Origin: CAVVAL01 sp963742725
Lineage (GTDB): Bacteria > Actinomycetota > Actinomycetes > Mycobacteriales > Cryptosporangiaceae
Direction of reading: 5' to 3'
DNA length: 64,000 bases
NCBI GenBank assembly: GCA_963742725.1
Contig: CAVUMX010000003.1
Coordinates: 1 to 64,000 of the forward strand
Positions 20,151 through 28,397 of this stretch are shown one piece after another. The translations under genes and the position numbers were made by a program. Under the pieces are notes generated by a model, which did not search any database, was not told the origin of the DNA, and worked only from the letters and a program-made list of their open reading frames with translations. Every line of letters starts with the position of its first letter. Positions within the stretch are counted from its first letter, which is position 1.

Positions 20151-23100
20151 GCACAATCATCGTCCGCCGGCCGCGGCGGCGGAAGCCGCCCGAGTTCCCG
20201 CAAGGGGAGCTCGCGCTGCAGGAGCCGCCGCCGCTGCCGGAGTCGCAGGGCGGGCAGATCTCGACCCTGCTCATGTACCTGCCGATGGCGGCGTCGTCAG
20301 CGGTGATGGTGCTGATGTTCGTCCAGCCGGGCGGCGCCAACCGGACGATGATGTACCTCGCCTCCGGGATGATGGTCGTGTCGATGCTCGCCATGGGGCT
20401 CGTCCAACTCGGGCGAGCATCGAGCGAGCGGAAGTTGAAGGTGAAAGGGGAGAGCAGGGACTACCTGCGCTACCTCGGCCAGGTCCGGAAGAAGGTGCGT
20501 CAGGCGATCACCGCCCAGCGCACGTCGATGCTGTGGATGCATCCGGAGCCGGGACGCCTGTGGGCGGTCGCGAACAGCGACCGCCTGTGGGAGCGCCGAC
20601 CCAACCACCACGACTTCGGCGAGGTCCGGATCGGCGTCGGGCCGCAGCGCCTCTCGCTCAAGCTCCAGGCGCCCCAGACCAAGCCGGTCGAGGACCTGGA
20701 GCCGCTGTGCGCGAGTGCGCTGCGCCGGTTCATGCATGCGTACGGCACGGTCGACGACCTGCCGATGGCGGTCTACCTGCGGACGTTCGCGCGAATCCTG
20801 CTGCGCGGGGAGCCGGACGTGAGCCGGGCGATGGTCCGGGCGATGGTCATGCAGCTGGCCACGTTCCACTCGGCGGACGACGTCCGGATCGCCGTTTGCG
20901 CCAGCGGCGACCGGCTCGCCGACTGGGACTGGCTGAAGTGGCTGCCGCACGCGTTGCACCCGACCGAGCACGACGGCGCGGGCCCGCTGCGGCTCGTCGT
21001 CGACAACTGGCAGGAGTTGGAGGGGCTGCTTGGTGAGCAGGAGTTCACCGAGCGCACCCGGTTCGACCCGGCGGCGGCCGCCAGCCCGACCGAGCCGTAC
21101 ATCGTGATCGTGCTCGACGGCGCCCACCTGCCTGAGCAGTCCCGCCCGGGCACAGCTGGCTACCGCAACACCACGGTCGTCGACGTGGACGGGTCGCTGC
21201 CGTGGAAGGCGACCGACGGCACGCTGCGCCTGGACGTGGCCGCCGAGACGATCCAGATGGTCGAGGTCGACCAGGCGGGCACCGAGAAGCTCAAGCTGAT
21301 CGGCCGACCCGACCAGCTCGGGCTGGCCGCGTGCCGCCGGCTCGCGCACACCCTGGCCCCGTTCCGGGCGGGTGTGGCCGTCGAGTCCACCGACGTGGCC
21401 AACACCGACATCGAGCTGACCACGCTGCTCGGCGCGGGCGACCCCCGCACGGTGACGACCGAGCAGCTGTGGACGCCCCGGTCGCCGTGGGACTTCCTGC
21501 GGGTGCCGATCGGCGTCACCGACACCGGCTCCCCCGTAGAGCTGGACATCAAGGAGTCCGCCCAGGGCGGCATGGGCCCGCACGGCATCCTCATCGGTGC
21601 CACCGGCTCCGGCAAGAGCGAGCTGCTGCGGACCCTCGTGCTGTCGATGTCCCTGACGCACTCCTCCGAGGTGCTCAACTTCGTGCTCGTCGACTTCAAG
21701 GGTGGTGCGACGTTCGCGGGCCTCGACACGCTTCCACACGTCTCGGCGTTCATCACCAACCTCGCCGACGAGCTGTCACTGGTAGACCGCATGCAGGACT
21801 CGCTCCACGGCGAGCTGGTCCGCCGCCAGGAGGCGCTACGGGCCGCCGGCTACAGCTCGGTCACCGAGTACGAGAAGGCGCGCGTCAACAGCAACGACCT
21901 GGAGCCGTTTCCCACCCTGTTCGTCGTCGTGGACGAGTTCGGCGAGCTGCTCGCGACGAAGAGCGAGTTCATGGACCTGTTCGTCATGATCGGCCGGCTC
22001 GGCCGAAGCCTCGGCGTGCACCTGCTGCTCGCCTCGCAGCGGCTGGAGGAAGGGCGGATCAGCTCGCTGGAGACGCACCTGTCCTACCGGGTCGGCCTGC
22101 GGATGTTCTCCGCGATGGAGAGCCGCAGCGTCCTCGGCGTCAACGACGCCTACGAGGAGCCGCTGCAGGCCGGGTCCGGCTTCCTGCGCACCGACACGAC
22201 GACGCTCGTGAAGTTCAAGGGCGCGTACGTGTCCGGGCCGTGCAAGACCGACCAGCCTGTGGCGGTGCGCCGCGCGGTGGCCGTGGGCAGTGTGGTGCCG
22301 TACGGCGTCGGCTATGTCGCGCCGCTCACACCGCACCAGACAGAGCCGGTCGAGCCGGAGATCGTCGAGGACGACCCGAACGTCGAGACCGTGCTCCAGG
22401 TGCTCGTCCGGCGGCTGCGCGGCGAGGGCGTGCCGGCCCGGCGGATCTGGCTGCCGCCGCTGGACGTGCCACCGACCCTGGACGAGGTGCTGCCGGAGAC
22501 CGTCAGGCACCCGCAGCGCGGGTTCGGTGTCCTCACCAAGCACGGTGCCGGCCGCCTGGCGGTGCCGGTGGGTGTCGTGGACAAGCCGTTCGACCAGAAG
22601 CGCGAGCCGCTGGTGGCGGACCTGGCCGGCGGCAAGGGGCACGTCGGCATCGCGGGCGGCCCGCAGATGGGCAAGAGCTCGCTGATCCGCACGCTCGTCT
22701 CCGGGCTGGCGCTGACCCACACTCCCGCCGAGGCGCAGTTCTACATCCTCGACTTCGGTGGTGGTGGACTCGCTGGCCTCGCCGACCTGCCGCATGTCGG
22801 CAGCATCGCGGGCCGGCTGGAGAAGGAGCGGGTCCAGCGGACCGTCGCCGAGCTGGGCAACCTGCTCACCGACCGCGAGAAGCGGTTCGCCGAGCTGCGC
22901 ATCGACTCGATGGCGACCTACCGCAAGATGCGCGCGAGCGGCCAGATCACAGACGACCCGTTCGGTGACGTGTTCCTCGTCGTCGACGGGTGGTTCACGC
23001 TGCATCAGGAGTATGAGGACCTGGAGTCCACGATCCAGGAGATCGCGTCGCGGGGACTCAGCTACGGCATCCACCTGATCGTCGCGGCGACGCGCTGGTC

Positions 23101-24133
23101 GGAGATCCGCCCGTGGCTGCGCGACCTGCTCGGCACGCGGTTCGAGCTGTGCCTCGGCGACTCGATCGAATCCGAGATGGACTTCCGCGCGGCGAAGGGC
23201 GTGCCCCAGATTCCGGGCCGTGGTCTGACGAAGGACAAGTACCACTGCCAGATGGCGGTGTCTCGCGTGGACGGGCAGCCCGAGGGCGACCCGGCTGAGG
23301 GCACACAGCACCTGGTGGCGCGGATCAAGGAGGCCTGGACCGGGCAGACGGCACCGCCGGTGCGCATGCTGCCGACGACGCTGTCCGTCTCCGAGCTCCC
23401 GGCGGCAGCGCGTGAGGGCATGGATCTGAAGGTGGCGTTCGGCGTCGACGACACGAGGCTGGAGCCGGTCTGGCACGACTTCGGCGTCGACCCGCACCTG
23501 CTCATCTTCGGCGATGTGGAGAGCGGAAAATCGAACCTTCTGCGGATCGTCGCACGTGGTATCGCGGAGCGGTTCACTCCGAGCGAGGCGCGCGTCGTCC
23601 TCGCCGACCAGCGTCGGCAGCTACACACCGCGATCCCGCCCGAGTATGTGCTCGGCACTGCCACGTCACCGAGCACGCTCAGTAATCTGATGAAGGAGAT
23701 CGCCGCGTCGCTGAGCAAGCGGGTACCCGCCAGCGATATCGCGCCGGACCGGATCCCGAAGCGGGACTGGTGGCGCGGGCCGCAGTTGTTCGTCCTCGTC
23801 GACGACTACGAGCTGCTCGCCTCGCCCATGTCGCCGTCGCTCGACGCGCTCACCGAGCTGTCGTCCAGCGGCGTCGAGATCGGACTGCACCTGGTCGTCT
23901 CCCGCAGCAGCGTCAATGCCGGGCGTGGTATGGGTGATCCGACGCTGCGCCGCCTCTGGGAGGGCGCCGCACCGGGACTGCTGCTCTCTGCTCGCAAGGA
24001 CGAGGGGCCGTTCCTCGGCGACGTCCGGCCGCGGCAGCTGCCGGCTGGCCGCGCCCAGCTCATCAACCGGCGGCGGGTCGTCACGCTCGTGCAGACCGCC
24101 CTCGTACCGGCTGAGTCCCAAGCGGCGGCCTGA
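20147..24133 (+). CDS. eccC: Type VII secretion motor ATPase EccC (fused, three ATPase domains)
   Basis: 1328 residues. The GTG start overlaps the upstream TGA, implying translational coupling. Two N-terminal transmembrane helices (about 41-60 and 67-87) precede three FtsK/SpoIIIE-like ATPase domains. Walker A motifs are GATGSGKS (484-491), GGPQMGKS (837-844) and GDVESGKS (1122-1129). Walker B-like strands are FVVVDEF, VFLVVDGW and LFVLVDDY. Only the first domain has the full Walker B Glu, as usual for EccC, where domain 1 is the active motor and domains 2-3 bind WXG100 substrates. It acts at the inner membrane as the hexameric engine of the ESX machine. Mycobacterial ESX-1 splits this protein in two; here it is a single chain. 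Confidence 0.95.
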   Translation: MSTIIVRRPRRRKPPEFPQGELALQEPPPLPESQGGQISTLLMYLPMAASSAVMVLMFVQPGGANRTMMYLASGMMVVSMLAMGLVQLGRASSERKLKVKGESRDYLRYLGQVRKKVRQAITAQRTSMLWMHPEPGRLWAVANSDRLWERRPNHHDFGEVRIGVGPQRLSLKLQAPQTKPVEDLEPLCASALRRFMHAYGTVDDLPMAVYLRTFARILLRGEPDVSRAMVRAMVMQLATFHSADDVRIAVCASGDRLADWDWLKWLPHALHPTEHDGAGPLRLVVDNWQELEGLLGEQEFTERTRFDPAAAASPTEPYIVIVLDGAHLPEQSRPGTAGYRNTTVVDVDGSLPWKATDGTLRLDVAAETIQMVEVDQAGTEKLKLIGRPDQLGLAACRRLAHTLAPFRAGVAVESTDVANTDIELTTLLGAGDPRTVTTEQLWTPRSPWDFLRVPIGVTDTGSPVELDIKESAQGGMGPHGILIGATGSGKSELLRTLVLSMSLTHSSEVLNFVLVDFKGGATFAGLDTLPHVSAFITNLADELSLVDRMQDSLHGELVRRQEALRAAGYSSVTEYEKARVNSNDLEPFPTLFVVVDEFGELLATKSEFMDLFVMIGRLGRSLGVHLLLASQRLEEGRISSLETHLSYRVGLRMFSAMESRSVLGVNDAYEEPLQAGSGFLRTDTTTLVKFKGAYVSGPCKTDQPVAVRRAVAVGSVVPYGVGYVAPLTPHQTEPVEPEIVEDDPNVETVLQVLVRRLRGEGVPARRIWLPPLDVPPTLDEVLPETVRHPQRGFGVLTKHGAGRLAVPVGVVDKPFDQKREPLVADLAGGKGHVGIAGGPQMGKSSLIRTLVSGLALTHTPAEAQFYILDFGGGGLAGLADLPHVGSIAGRLEKERVQRTVAELGNLLTDREKRFAELRIDSMATYRKMRASGQITDDPFGDVFLVVDGWFTLHQEYEDLESTIQEIASRGLSYGIHLIVAATRWSEIRPWLRDLLGTRFELCLGDSIESEMDFRAAKGVPQIPGRGLTKDKYHCQMAVSRVDGQPEGDPAEGTQHLVARIKEAWTGQTAPPVRMLPTTLSVSELPAAAREGMDLKVAFGVDDTRLEPVWHDFGVDPHLLIFGDVESGKSNLLRIVARGIAERFTPSEARVVLADQRRQLHTAIPPEYVLGTATSPSTLSNLMKEIAASLSKRVPASDIAPDRIPKRDWWRGPQLFVLVDDYELLASPMSPSLDALTELSSSGVEIGLHLVVSRSSVNAGRGMGDPTLRRLWEGAAPGLLLSARKDEGPFLGDVRPRQLPAGRAQLINRRRVVTLVQTALVPAESQAAA

Positions 24134-24147
24134 CCGAAATCCCATCA

Positions 24148-24198
24148 CGGGCGGTGACCCCCGAGCGCGGCTGAGCCGTAGTGAGGGGGCACCGCCCG
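24148..24198 (+). terminator. Long stem-loop between eccC and eccD
   Basis: CGGGCGGTG and, further in, CCCCC pair with GGGGG and CACCGCCCG across about 50 nt, with a smaller CGGCT/AGCCG hairpin inside. No T-run follows, so it may be an attenuator or mRNA-processing structure rather than a full terminator. Confidence 0.5.
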
Positions 24199-24232
24199 AC
24201 CCGTGTCTGCATGACGAAGGAGTTGAACCGAG

Positions 24233-25618
24233 GTGAGCAGCACACTTGCAGCCGACCTTTGCCGGGTCGTGCTCATGACCCCCACAGCGTCGGCCGAGAT
24301 CGCGCTGCCCGCCGGTGTGCCGGTCGGGGATCTGCTGCCCGCGCTCGTTCAGCAGTCGGGTGCCGCCAAGGTCGGCACGCCGGACTACGAGCAGGGTTGG
24401 GTACTGCAGCGCCTCGGTCACGATCCCCTGGACGAGGATGCCACGCCGGCAGCTCTGGGCATCAAGGAGGGGGAGACGCTCTACCTGCGCCCGGCCAGCA
24501 GCGTGCTGCCGCCGTTTCACTTCGACGACCTGATCGACGGCGTCGCGAGCGGCATCAAGAACCGGCCCTGGGCATGGCGCGCCGAGATGACCCGGTGGAT
24601 GTTCCTCACGTTCTGCGGCGCCATACTCGCAGTGGGGCTCGGCGTCGTCTTCCAGGCGGGGCCCGTGCTCGTGCGGGCCGCAGTGGCGGGCGCGATGGCG
24701 CTCGCGGCGCTCGTCGGAGCAGGTGTCTGCTCCCGCGCCGTCGACGACCGGGGCGCCGCGCTGGTGCTCGGGTGCGCAGCCGTCCCCTATGGCGCGCTCG
24801 CCGGGTTCGTCGTGCCGACAGCTCCTGCCGACCCCACGCTGAGTGCGCCGAACCTGCTCTGCGCCGGCGTCGCCGCCACCTTCACCGCGCTCATCGCGCT
24901 GGGACTGGTCGGCACCGCCAAACCCCTCTTCGGCGCCGTCGCCACGACGGGCGCCTGGGCAGCTATCGGTGGCCTGTTCGCCGTGTTCGGGGCTGGACAG
25001 GTGGGCGTGGCGGCCATCATCGCCGCGTTGGTGCTGATCCTGGCGACGCTCGCGCCGCGGCTGGCGTTCGGGATGGCCAAGATGCGGTTGCCGATGCTGC
25101 CGACCAGCGCCGACGACCTCAGCGACGACATCGAGCCGTTCAACGGCAAGGAGGTCCTGGCAGCCGCGGCCGCCGCAGACCGGCACATCACGTGGATATT
25201 CGCCGCCGCCGGTGCCATCTCCGCGGGTGCGCTCGCCATCCTGGCGACCGGCGACGGCTGGGCGCCGCCCGCGACCGCGGCGGTCGTCGCCGCAGCGCTG
25301 CTCCTACGCTCGCGAGTCCTGCTCGACTGCTGGCAGCGGGTCAGCGTAATCGCGCCCGCCGCGCTCGCCATCGGGCTGCTGGCGATCCGCCTCGGTGGTT
25401 CTCTGCCCGCGGCCCTCGTCTACGGGCTGCTGGTCTCCGCGCTGGCCGCGGCCGCCGCCGCGTCGGTGGCCTTCTCCCGGGTGATGCCCGGTCGCAGGAT
25501 CCACCCGCTGTGGGGCCGCATCGCCGACGTCGTGGAGTGGATCGTCGTCATCGCCGTCATCCCACTGGTCCTCGCCGACATGGGCCTCTACACGTGGGCC
25601 CGCGCGCTCGGCGGCTGA
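24233..25618 (+). CDS. eccD: Type VII secretion channel membrane protein EccD
   Basis: 461 residues from GTG 24233, with GAAGGAG about 10 nt upstream. The first about 90 residues form a ubiquitin-like (YukD-type) domain, followed by a basic/aromatic linker (SGIKNRPWAWRAEMTRW) and about eleven hydrophobic helices rich in Ala/Val/Leu. This is the EccD architecture; in ESX systems it forms the membrane vestibule through which substrates pass. No eccE-like gene is found in the window. Confidence 0.92.
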   Translation: MSSTLAADLCRVVLMTPTASAEIALPAGVPVGDLLPALVQQSGAAKVGTPDYEQGWVLQRLGHDPLDEDATPAALGIKEGETLYLRPASSVLPPFHFDDLIDGVASGIKNRPWAWRAEMTRWMFLTFCGAILAVGLGVVFQAGPVLVRAAVAGAMALAALVGAGVCSRAVDDRGAALVLGCAAVPYGALAGFVVPTAPADPTLSAPNLLCAGVAATFTALIALGLVGTAKPLFGAVATTGAWAAIGGLFAVFGAGQVGVAAIIAALVLILATLAPRLAFGMAKMRLPMLPTSADDLSDDIEPFNGKEVLAAAAAADRHITWIFAAAGAISAGALAILATGDGWAPPATAAVVAAALLLRSRVLLDCWQRVSVIAPAALAIGLLAIRLGGSLPAALVYGLLVSALAAAAAASVAFSRVMPGRRIHPLWGRIADVVEWIVVIAVIPLVLADMGLYTWARALGG

Positions 25619-25655
25619 GCCCCGTCCGACCGTTCCGAGATCAAGGAGGCATGTC

Positions 25656-27071
25656 GTGCAGACCCGTCGCGATCAGCTGCAAGCCCACTACTTCGTGGTG
25701 GGGCGGTTGGTGTCGGCGCTGCTACGCGCGGAACCCGACGCGCCCGAAGGTCCGATGCAGCGCTTCGCCAAGGCGACGTTCGCCGGCGTCCTGGTAGCGG
25801 TCATCGTGCTCGCGGTCGCCGGGATCTGGGGATATGTGTCGCCCGGCAGCAGCAAGGCGTGGAAGACGGCCGGCGCGCTGATCGTCGAGAAGGAGACCGG
25901 CGCCCGCTACGTCTACCGCAACGAGCTGCTGCGGCCGGTCGCCAACCACGCGTCCGCGCGGCTGATCCTCGGCGCAGACATGACGGTCAAATCGGTGTCG
26001 CGCAAGTCGCTGCGGGGCGTCGCACACGGCGCGCCGATCGGCATCGCGTCCGCCCCGGACTTCCTGCCGGAGAAGACGCACCTCACCGGCGCCTACTGGC
26101 AGGTCTGCTCGACGCTGCGGGCGGACGACACCGGCACCGACGTTCCGTACGTCACGCTGAGCATCGGCTCCACCAAGCCCACGCCGCTCGCGAACGATCG
26201 CGGCCTGCTCGTCGCCACCGAGGACGGCACGACATATCTGGCGTGGAAGGGCAAGCGCTACCGGATCAGTGGCGGCGCAGCGCTAACGGCCCTCGGCTAC
26301 GGCTCCACGACGCCCGCGGTCGTCGGGTCCGCCTTCATCAACGCGCTGCCGGCCGGTCCAGACCTGCGCGCTCCCGAGGTGCCCGGCACCGGCGGCGTGG
26401 GTCCGGTCGTTGACGGCTCCGCCACGACGATCGGGCAGGTGTTCGTCGTGCGGTCCGCCGGCGGCGCCGACCAGTACTTCGCCGTCCGCGCCGACGGGCT
26501 CTCCGCCCTGACGGAGACGGACGCGGTGCTACTGCTGGCGCGGGGCACCTCGAAGGCGATCGAGCTCAGCCCGAGCGTGTTCGGCTCCGCCCCGCGCTCG
26601 GCGACGTCCACGGTCACCACCGACTTCCCGGCATCGCCGCCGGAGGTCACGACGCAGGCCAGCAGCACACAGGTGCCGTGCGTGTTCGTCACCGTGAACA
26701 CCTCAGGCGCCGGCCAGTCGCTGGTCGGACTCGGCCGCGCCGCGGTCGGTGAATCGAGCGCCGGCACCGCCGGCGTCGACGAGGTCATCGTCGAGGCGGG
26801 CACCGGCGTACTGCTGCGGTCGCAGCCAGCGCCGGGCGTGACCACGGGCGCGCTGTACCTGCTAACCGACTTGGGCATCAGGTACGGGCTGCCCAGCGAC
26901 GATGTCGTGGCGCTCCTCGGCTACGCGGGCCTGACGCCCGTCCAGGTTCCGTCGTCGCTGGTCTCGCTGATCGAGTCCGGGCCGGTGCTCAACCCGACGG
27001 ATGCGCTCGGCAGCCCAACCACGACCGAATCCCTGACGGGAGCGGTCACCACGAACACCGGAACGCCCTGA
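25656..27071 (+). CDS. eccB: Type VII secretion core protein EccB
   Basis: 471 residues from GTG 25656 (AAGGAGG at 25643-25649). The short cytoplasmic N-terminus contains the typical FVVGRLVSALLR segment. One transmembrane helix (about residues 44-64) anchors a large external domain with the TGARYVYR...LRPVANHASARLILG region typical of EccB. It belongs to the core ESX membrane complex with EccC and EccD, and its outer part faces the cell wall. The gap to eccD is 37 bp. Confidence 0.92.
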   Translation: MQTRRDQLQAHYFVVGRLVSALLRAEPDAPEGPMQRFAKATFAGVLVAVIVLAVAGIWGYVSPGSSKAWKTAGALIVEKETGARYVYRNELLRPVANHASARLILGADMTVKSVSRKSLRGVAHGAPIGIASAPDFLPEKTHLTGAYWQVCSTLRADDTGTDVPYVTLSIGSTKPTPLANDRGLLVATEDGTTYLAWKGKRYRISGGAALTALGYGSTTPAVVGSAFINALPAGPDLRAPEVPGTGGVGPVVDGSATTIGQVFVVRSAGGADQYFAVRADGLSALTETDAVLLLARGTSKAIELSPSVFGSAPRSATSTVTTDFPASPPEVTTQASSTQVPCVFVTVNTSGAGQSLVGLGRAAVGESSAGTAGVDEVIVEAGTGVLLRSQPAPGVTTGALYLLTDLGIRYGLPSDDVVALLGYAGLTPVQVPSSLVSLIESGPVLNPTDALGSPTTTESLTGAVTTNTGTP

Positions 27072-27091
27072 CGCGGTCCGGCCCACAGACC

Positions 27092-27115
27092 CACACCGGC
27101 GAACACGCCGGTGTG
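27092..27115 (+). terminator. Hairpin upstream of the WXG100 pair
   Basis: CACACCGGC GAACAC GCCGGTGTG is a perfect 9-bp stem with a 6-nt loop between the eccB stop and the esx ribosome site. With the hairpin at 27826 it brackets the two esx genes and may insulate or stabilise their transcript. Confidence 0.6.
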
Positions 27116-27144
27116 CAGGCAAGAACTCTCAATTAGGAGGAGAG

Positions 27145-27468
27145 ATGGCAACGGTATTCGTCAGTACCGAGGCGATGAAGCAGAGCGCTGCGCTCTTCGA
27201 GCAGGCGGTCAACGACTGCATCCAGATCCTCAACGGCGTCAACGTCGAGATCGGCGCCCTGCAGGCCAGCTGGAAGGGCGTCGCGTCGCAGACCTTCGCC
27301 CAGGTCACCAAGGACTGGGGCGACCAGTTCCAGGTGGTCATCAAGGAGCTCGACGCCATGAAGGACAACCTGATGGGCAACCAGTCCAATTACTCGCAGA
27401 ACGAGTACCAGCAGGTCACCATCTCCAAGCAGCTCGACGCGCTGCTCGGTGGCGACGACGTCGCCTGA
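27145..27468 (+). CDS. esxB: WXG100 protein, EsxB-like
   Basis: 107 residues, start ATG with TAGGAGGAGAG upstream. It is two helices around a W-x-G turn (SWKGVAS, about residue 45), the WXG100 hallmark. The C-terminus carries YSQNE, matching the YxxxD/E type VII export signal used by the EsxB partner. It should form a heterodimer with the next gene product and be recognised by EccC domain 3. Confidence 0.92.
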   Translation: MATVFVSTEAMKQSAALFEQAVNDCIQILNGVNVEIGALQASWKGVASQTFAQVTKDWGDQFQVVIKELDAMKDNLMGNQSNYSQNEYQQVTISKQLDALLGGDDVA

Positions 27469-27512
27469 CCGACCGGCAGCCCCAAACCAACTCATCCCAG
27501 AAAGGGACCACC

Positions 27513-27800
27513 ATGACGTCTTTTGCCGTCAATTTCACCGAGATGTACGCCGTCGTTACCGCCCTCGGCCACGCCAGCCAGAAGGTGCAGGGCGAGCTCG
27601 ACAACCTGGAGGCCACCGTCGCCAACCTGATCCAGACCTGGGAGGGCGAGGCGCAGACGCAGTACGTCAGCCACCAGGCCAAGTGGGACGCCGCGGCCCA
27701 GAGAATGCACGCGGTTCTCGGCCGGGCCACCCAGGCGCTCGACGTCATCAACGAGAACTACATCAGCACGGAGAAGGGCGTCGCCGGGTCGTGGCTGTAA
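27513..27800 (+). CDS. esxA: WXG100 protein, EsxA-like
   Basis: 95 residues from ATG 27513 (AGAAAGGGACC upstream). The W-x-G turn is TWEGEAQ and the helical hairpin has the normal ESAT-6 size. A YISTE motif near the end also matches YxxxD/E. It lies 44 bp after the other WXG100 gene and is its likely dimer partner and co-substrate. Confidence 0.92.
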   Translation: MTSFAVNFTEMYAVVTALGHASQKVQGELDNLEATVANLIQTWEGEAQTQYVSHQAKWDAAAQRMHAVLGRATQALDVINENYISTEKGVAGSWL

Positions 27801-27825
27801 CACGCCGCAGCCGCGCACGTCGCTC

Positions 27826-27851
27826 GGCCCCGCGCCGCCCGGCGCGGGGCC
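27826..27851 (+). terminator. GC-rich hairpin after the WXG100 pair
   Basis: GGCCCCGCGCC GCCC GGCGCGGGGCC forms a perfect 11-bp stem 25 nt after the esxA-like stop and just before the next ribosome site. It probably lowers read-through into the downstream substrate genes or protects the 3' end of a high-level esx mRNA. Confidence 0.6.
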
Positions 27852-27875
27852 CGGCCCCAGAGGAGGTGACAACCG

Positions 27876-28334
27876 ATGGCCGATACCAAGGTCCAAGTTA
27901 CGCCCCAGTCGCTCAAAGACTTCGCGAAGTGGCTGGATGAGCTCGCTGACGCGCTGAAGAAGCTCAGCGCTGAAACGCTGATGACGCCGGGCGTGCTCCC
28001 GGGCACATTTCCCCATGCCGACTGGCTCAAGAAGCTCGTCGAGACAAGCAAGCAAAGCGTCCAGAAGAATCTCGAGAATCTGCGTCACGCACTCCGTGAG
28101 ATTTCGGAAAACCTTCTGCTGATCGCGAAGGAGTACGAGAAGACCGAAGACATCAACAAGATGAAGTCCAAGGAGCTGGAGCAGCTGCTCAAGGATGTGG
28201 CGAAGTACCTTCCCGATGCAACCACGCTCTATACCGGCAACAACCCGTACAGCTACGGCAGCGACAGCGACGTGCCCGACGGCGAGGACGACGACGAGGA
28301 CGACGACGACGAGGACAAGCCCAAGCCCAAGTAA
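27876..28334 (+). CDS. Small helical type VII substrate-like protein with acidic tail
   Basis: 152 residues, start ATG with AGAGGAGGTGACAACC upstream. The first about 120 residues are helical with amphipathic spacing (DELADALKKLS; LKKLVETSKQSVQKN), and YEKTEDIN fits the YxxxD/E export signal. The tail is a run of Asp/Glu followed by KPKPK. There is no classical W-x-G turn in the middle. Placement right after the esx pair supports an exported or chaperone-like ESX-associated role; no exact family recognised. Confidence 0.75.
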   Translation: MADTKVQVTPQSLKDFAKWLDELADALKKLSAETLMTPGVLPGTFPHADWLKKLVETSKQSVQKNLENLRHALREISENLLLIAKEYEKTEDINKMKSKELEQLLKDVAKYLPDATTLYTGNNPYSYGSDSDVPDGEDDDEDDDDEDKPKPK

Positions 28335-28397
28335 GTCGGCTCGATAGATCGGCCCGGAGCCGTCGCCTGACGGCCGTTGCAGAAAGGAGGTGTCGTC

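Noticed and set aside
28377..28397. Earlier start of the 28398 gene
   Set aside because: It would place the start on the AAAGGAGGTG ribosome site.
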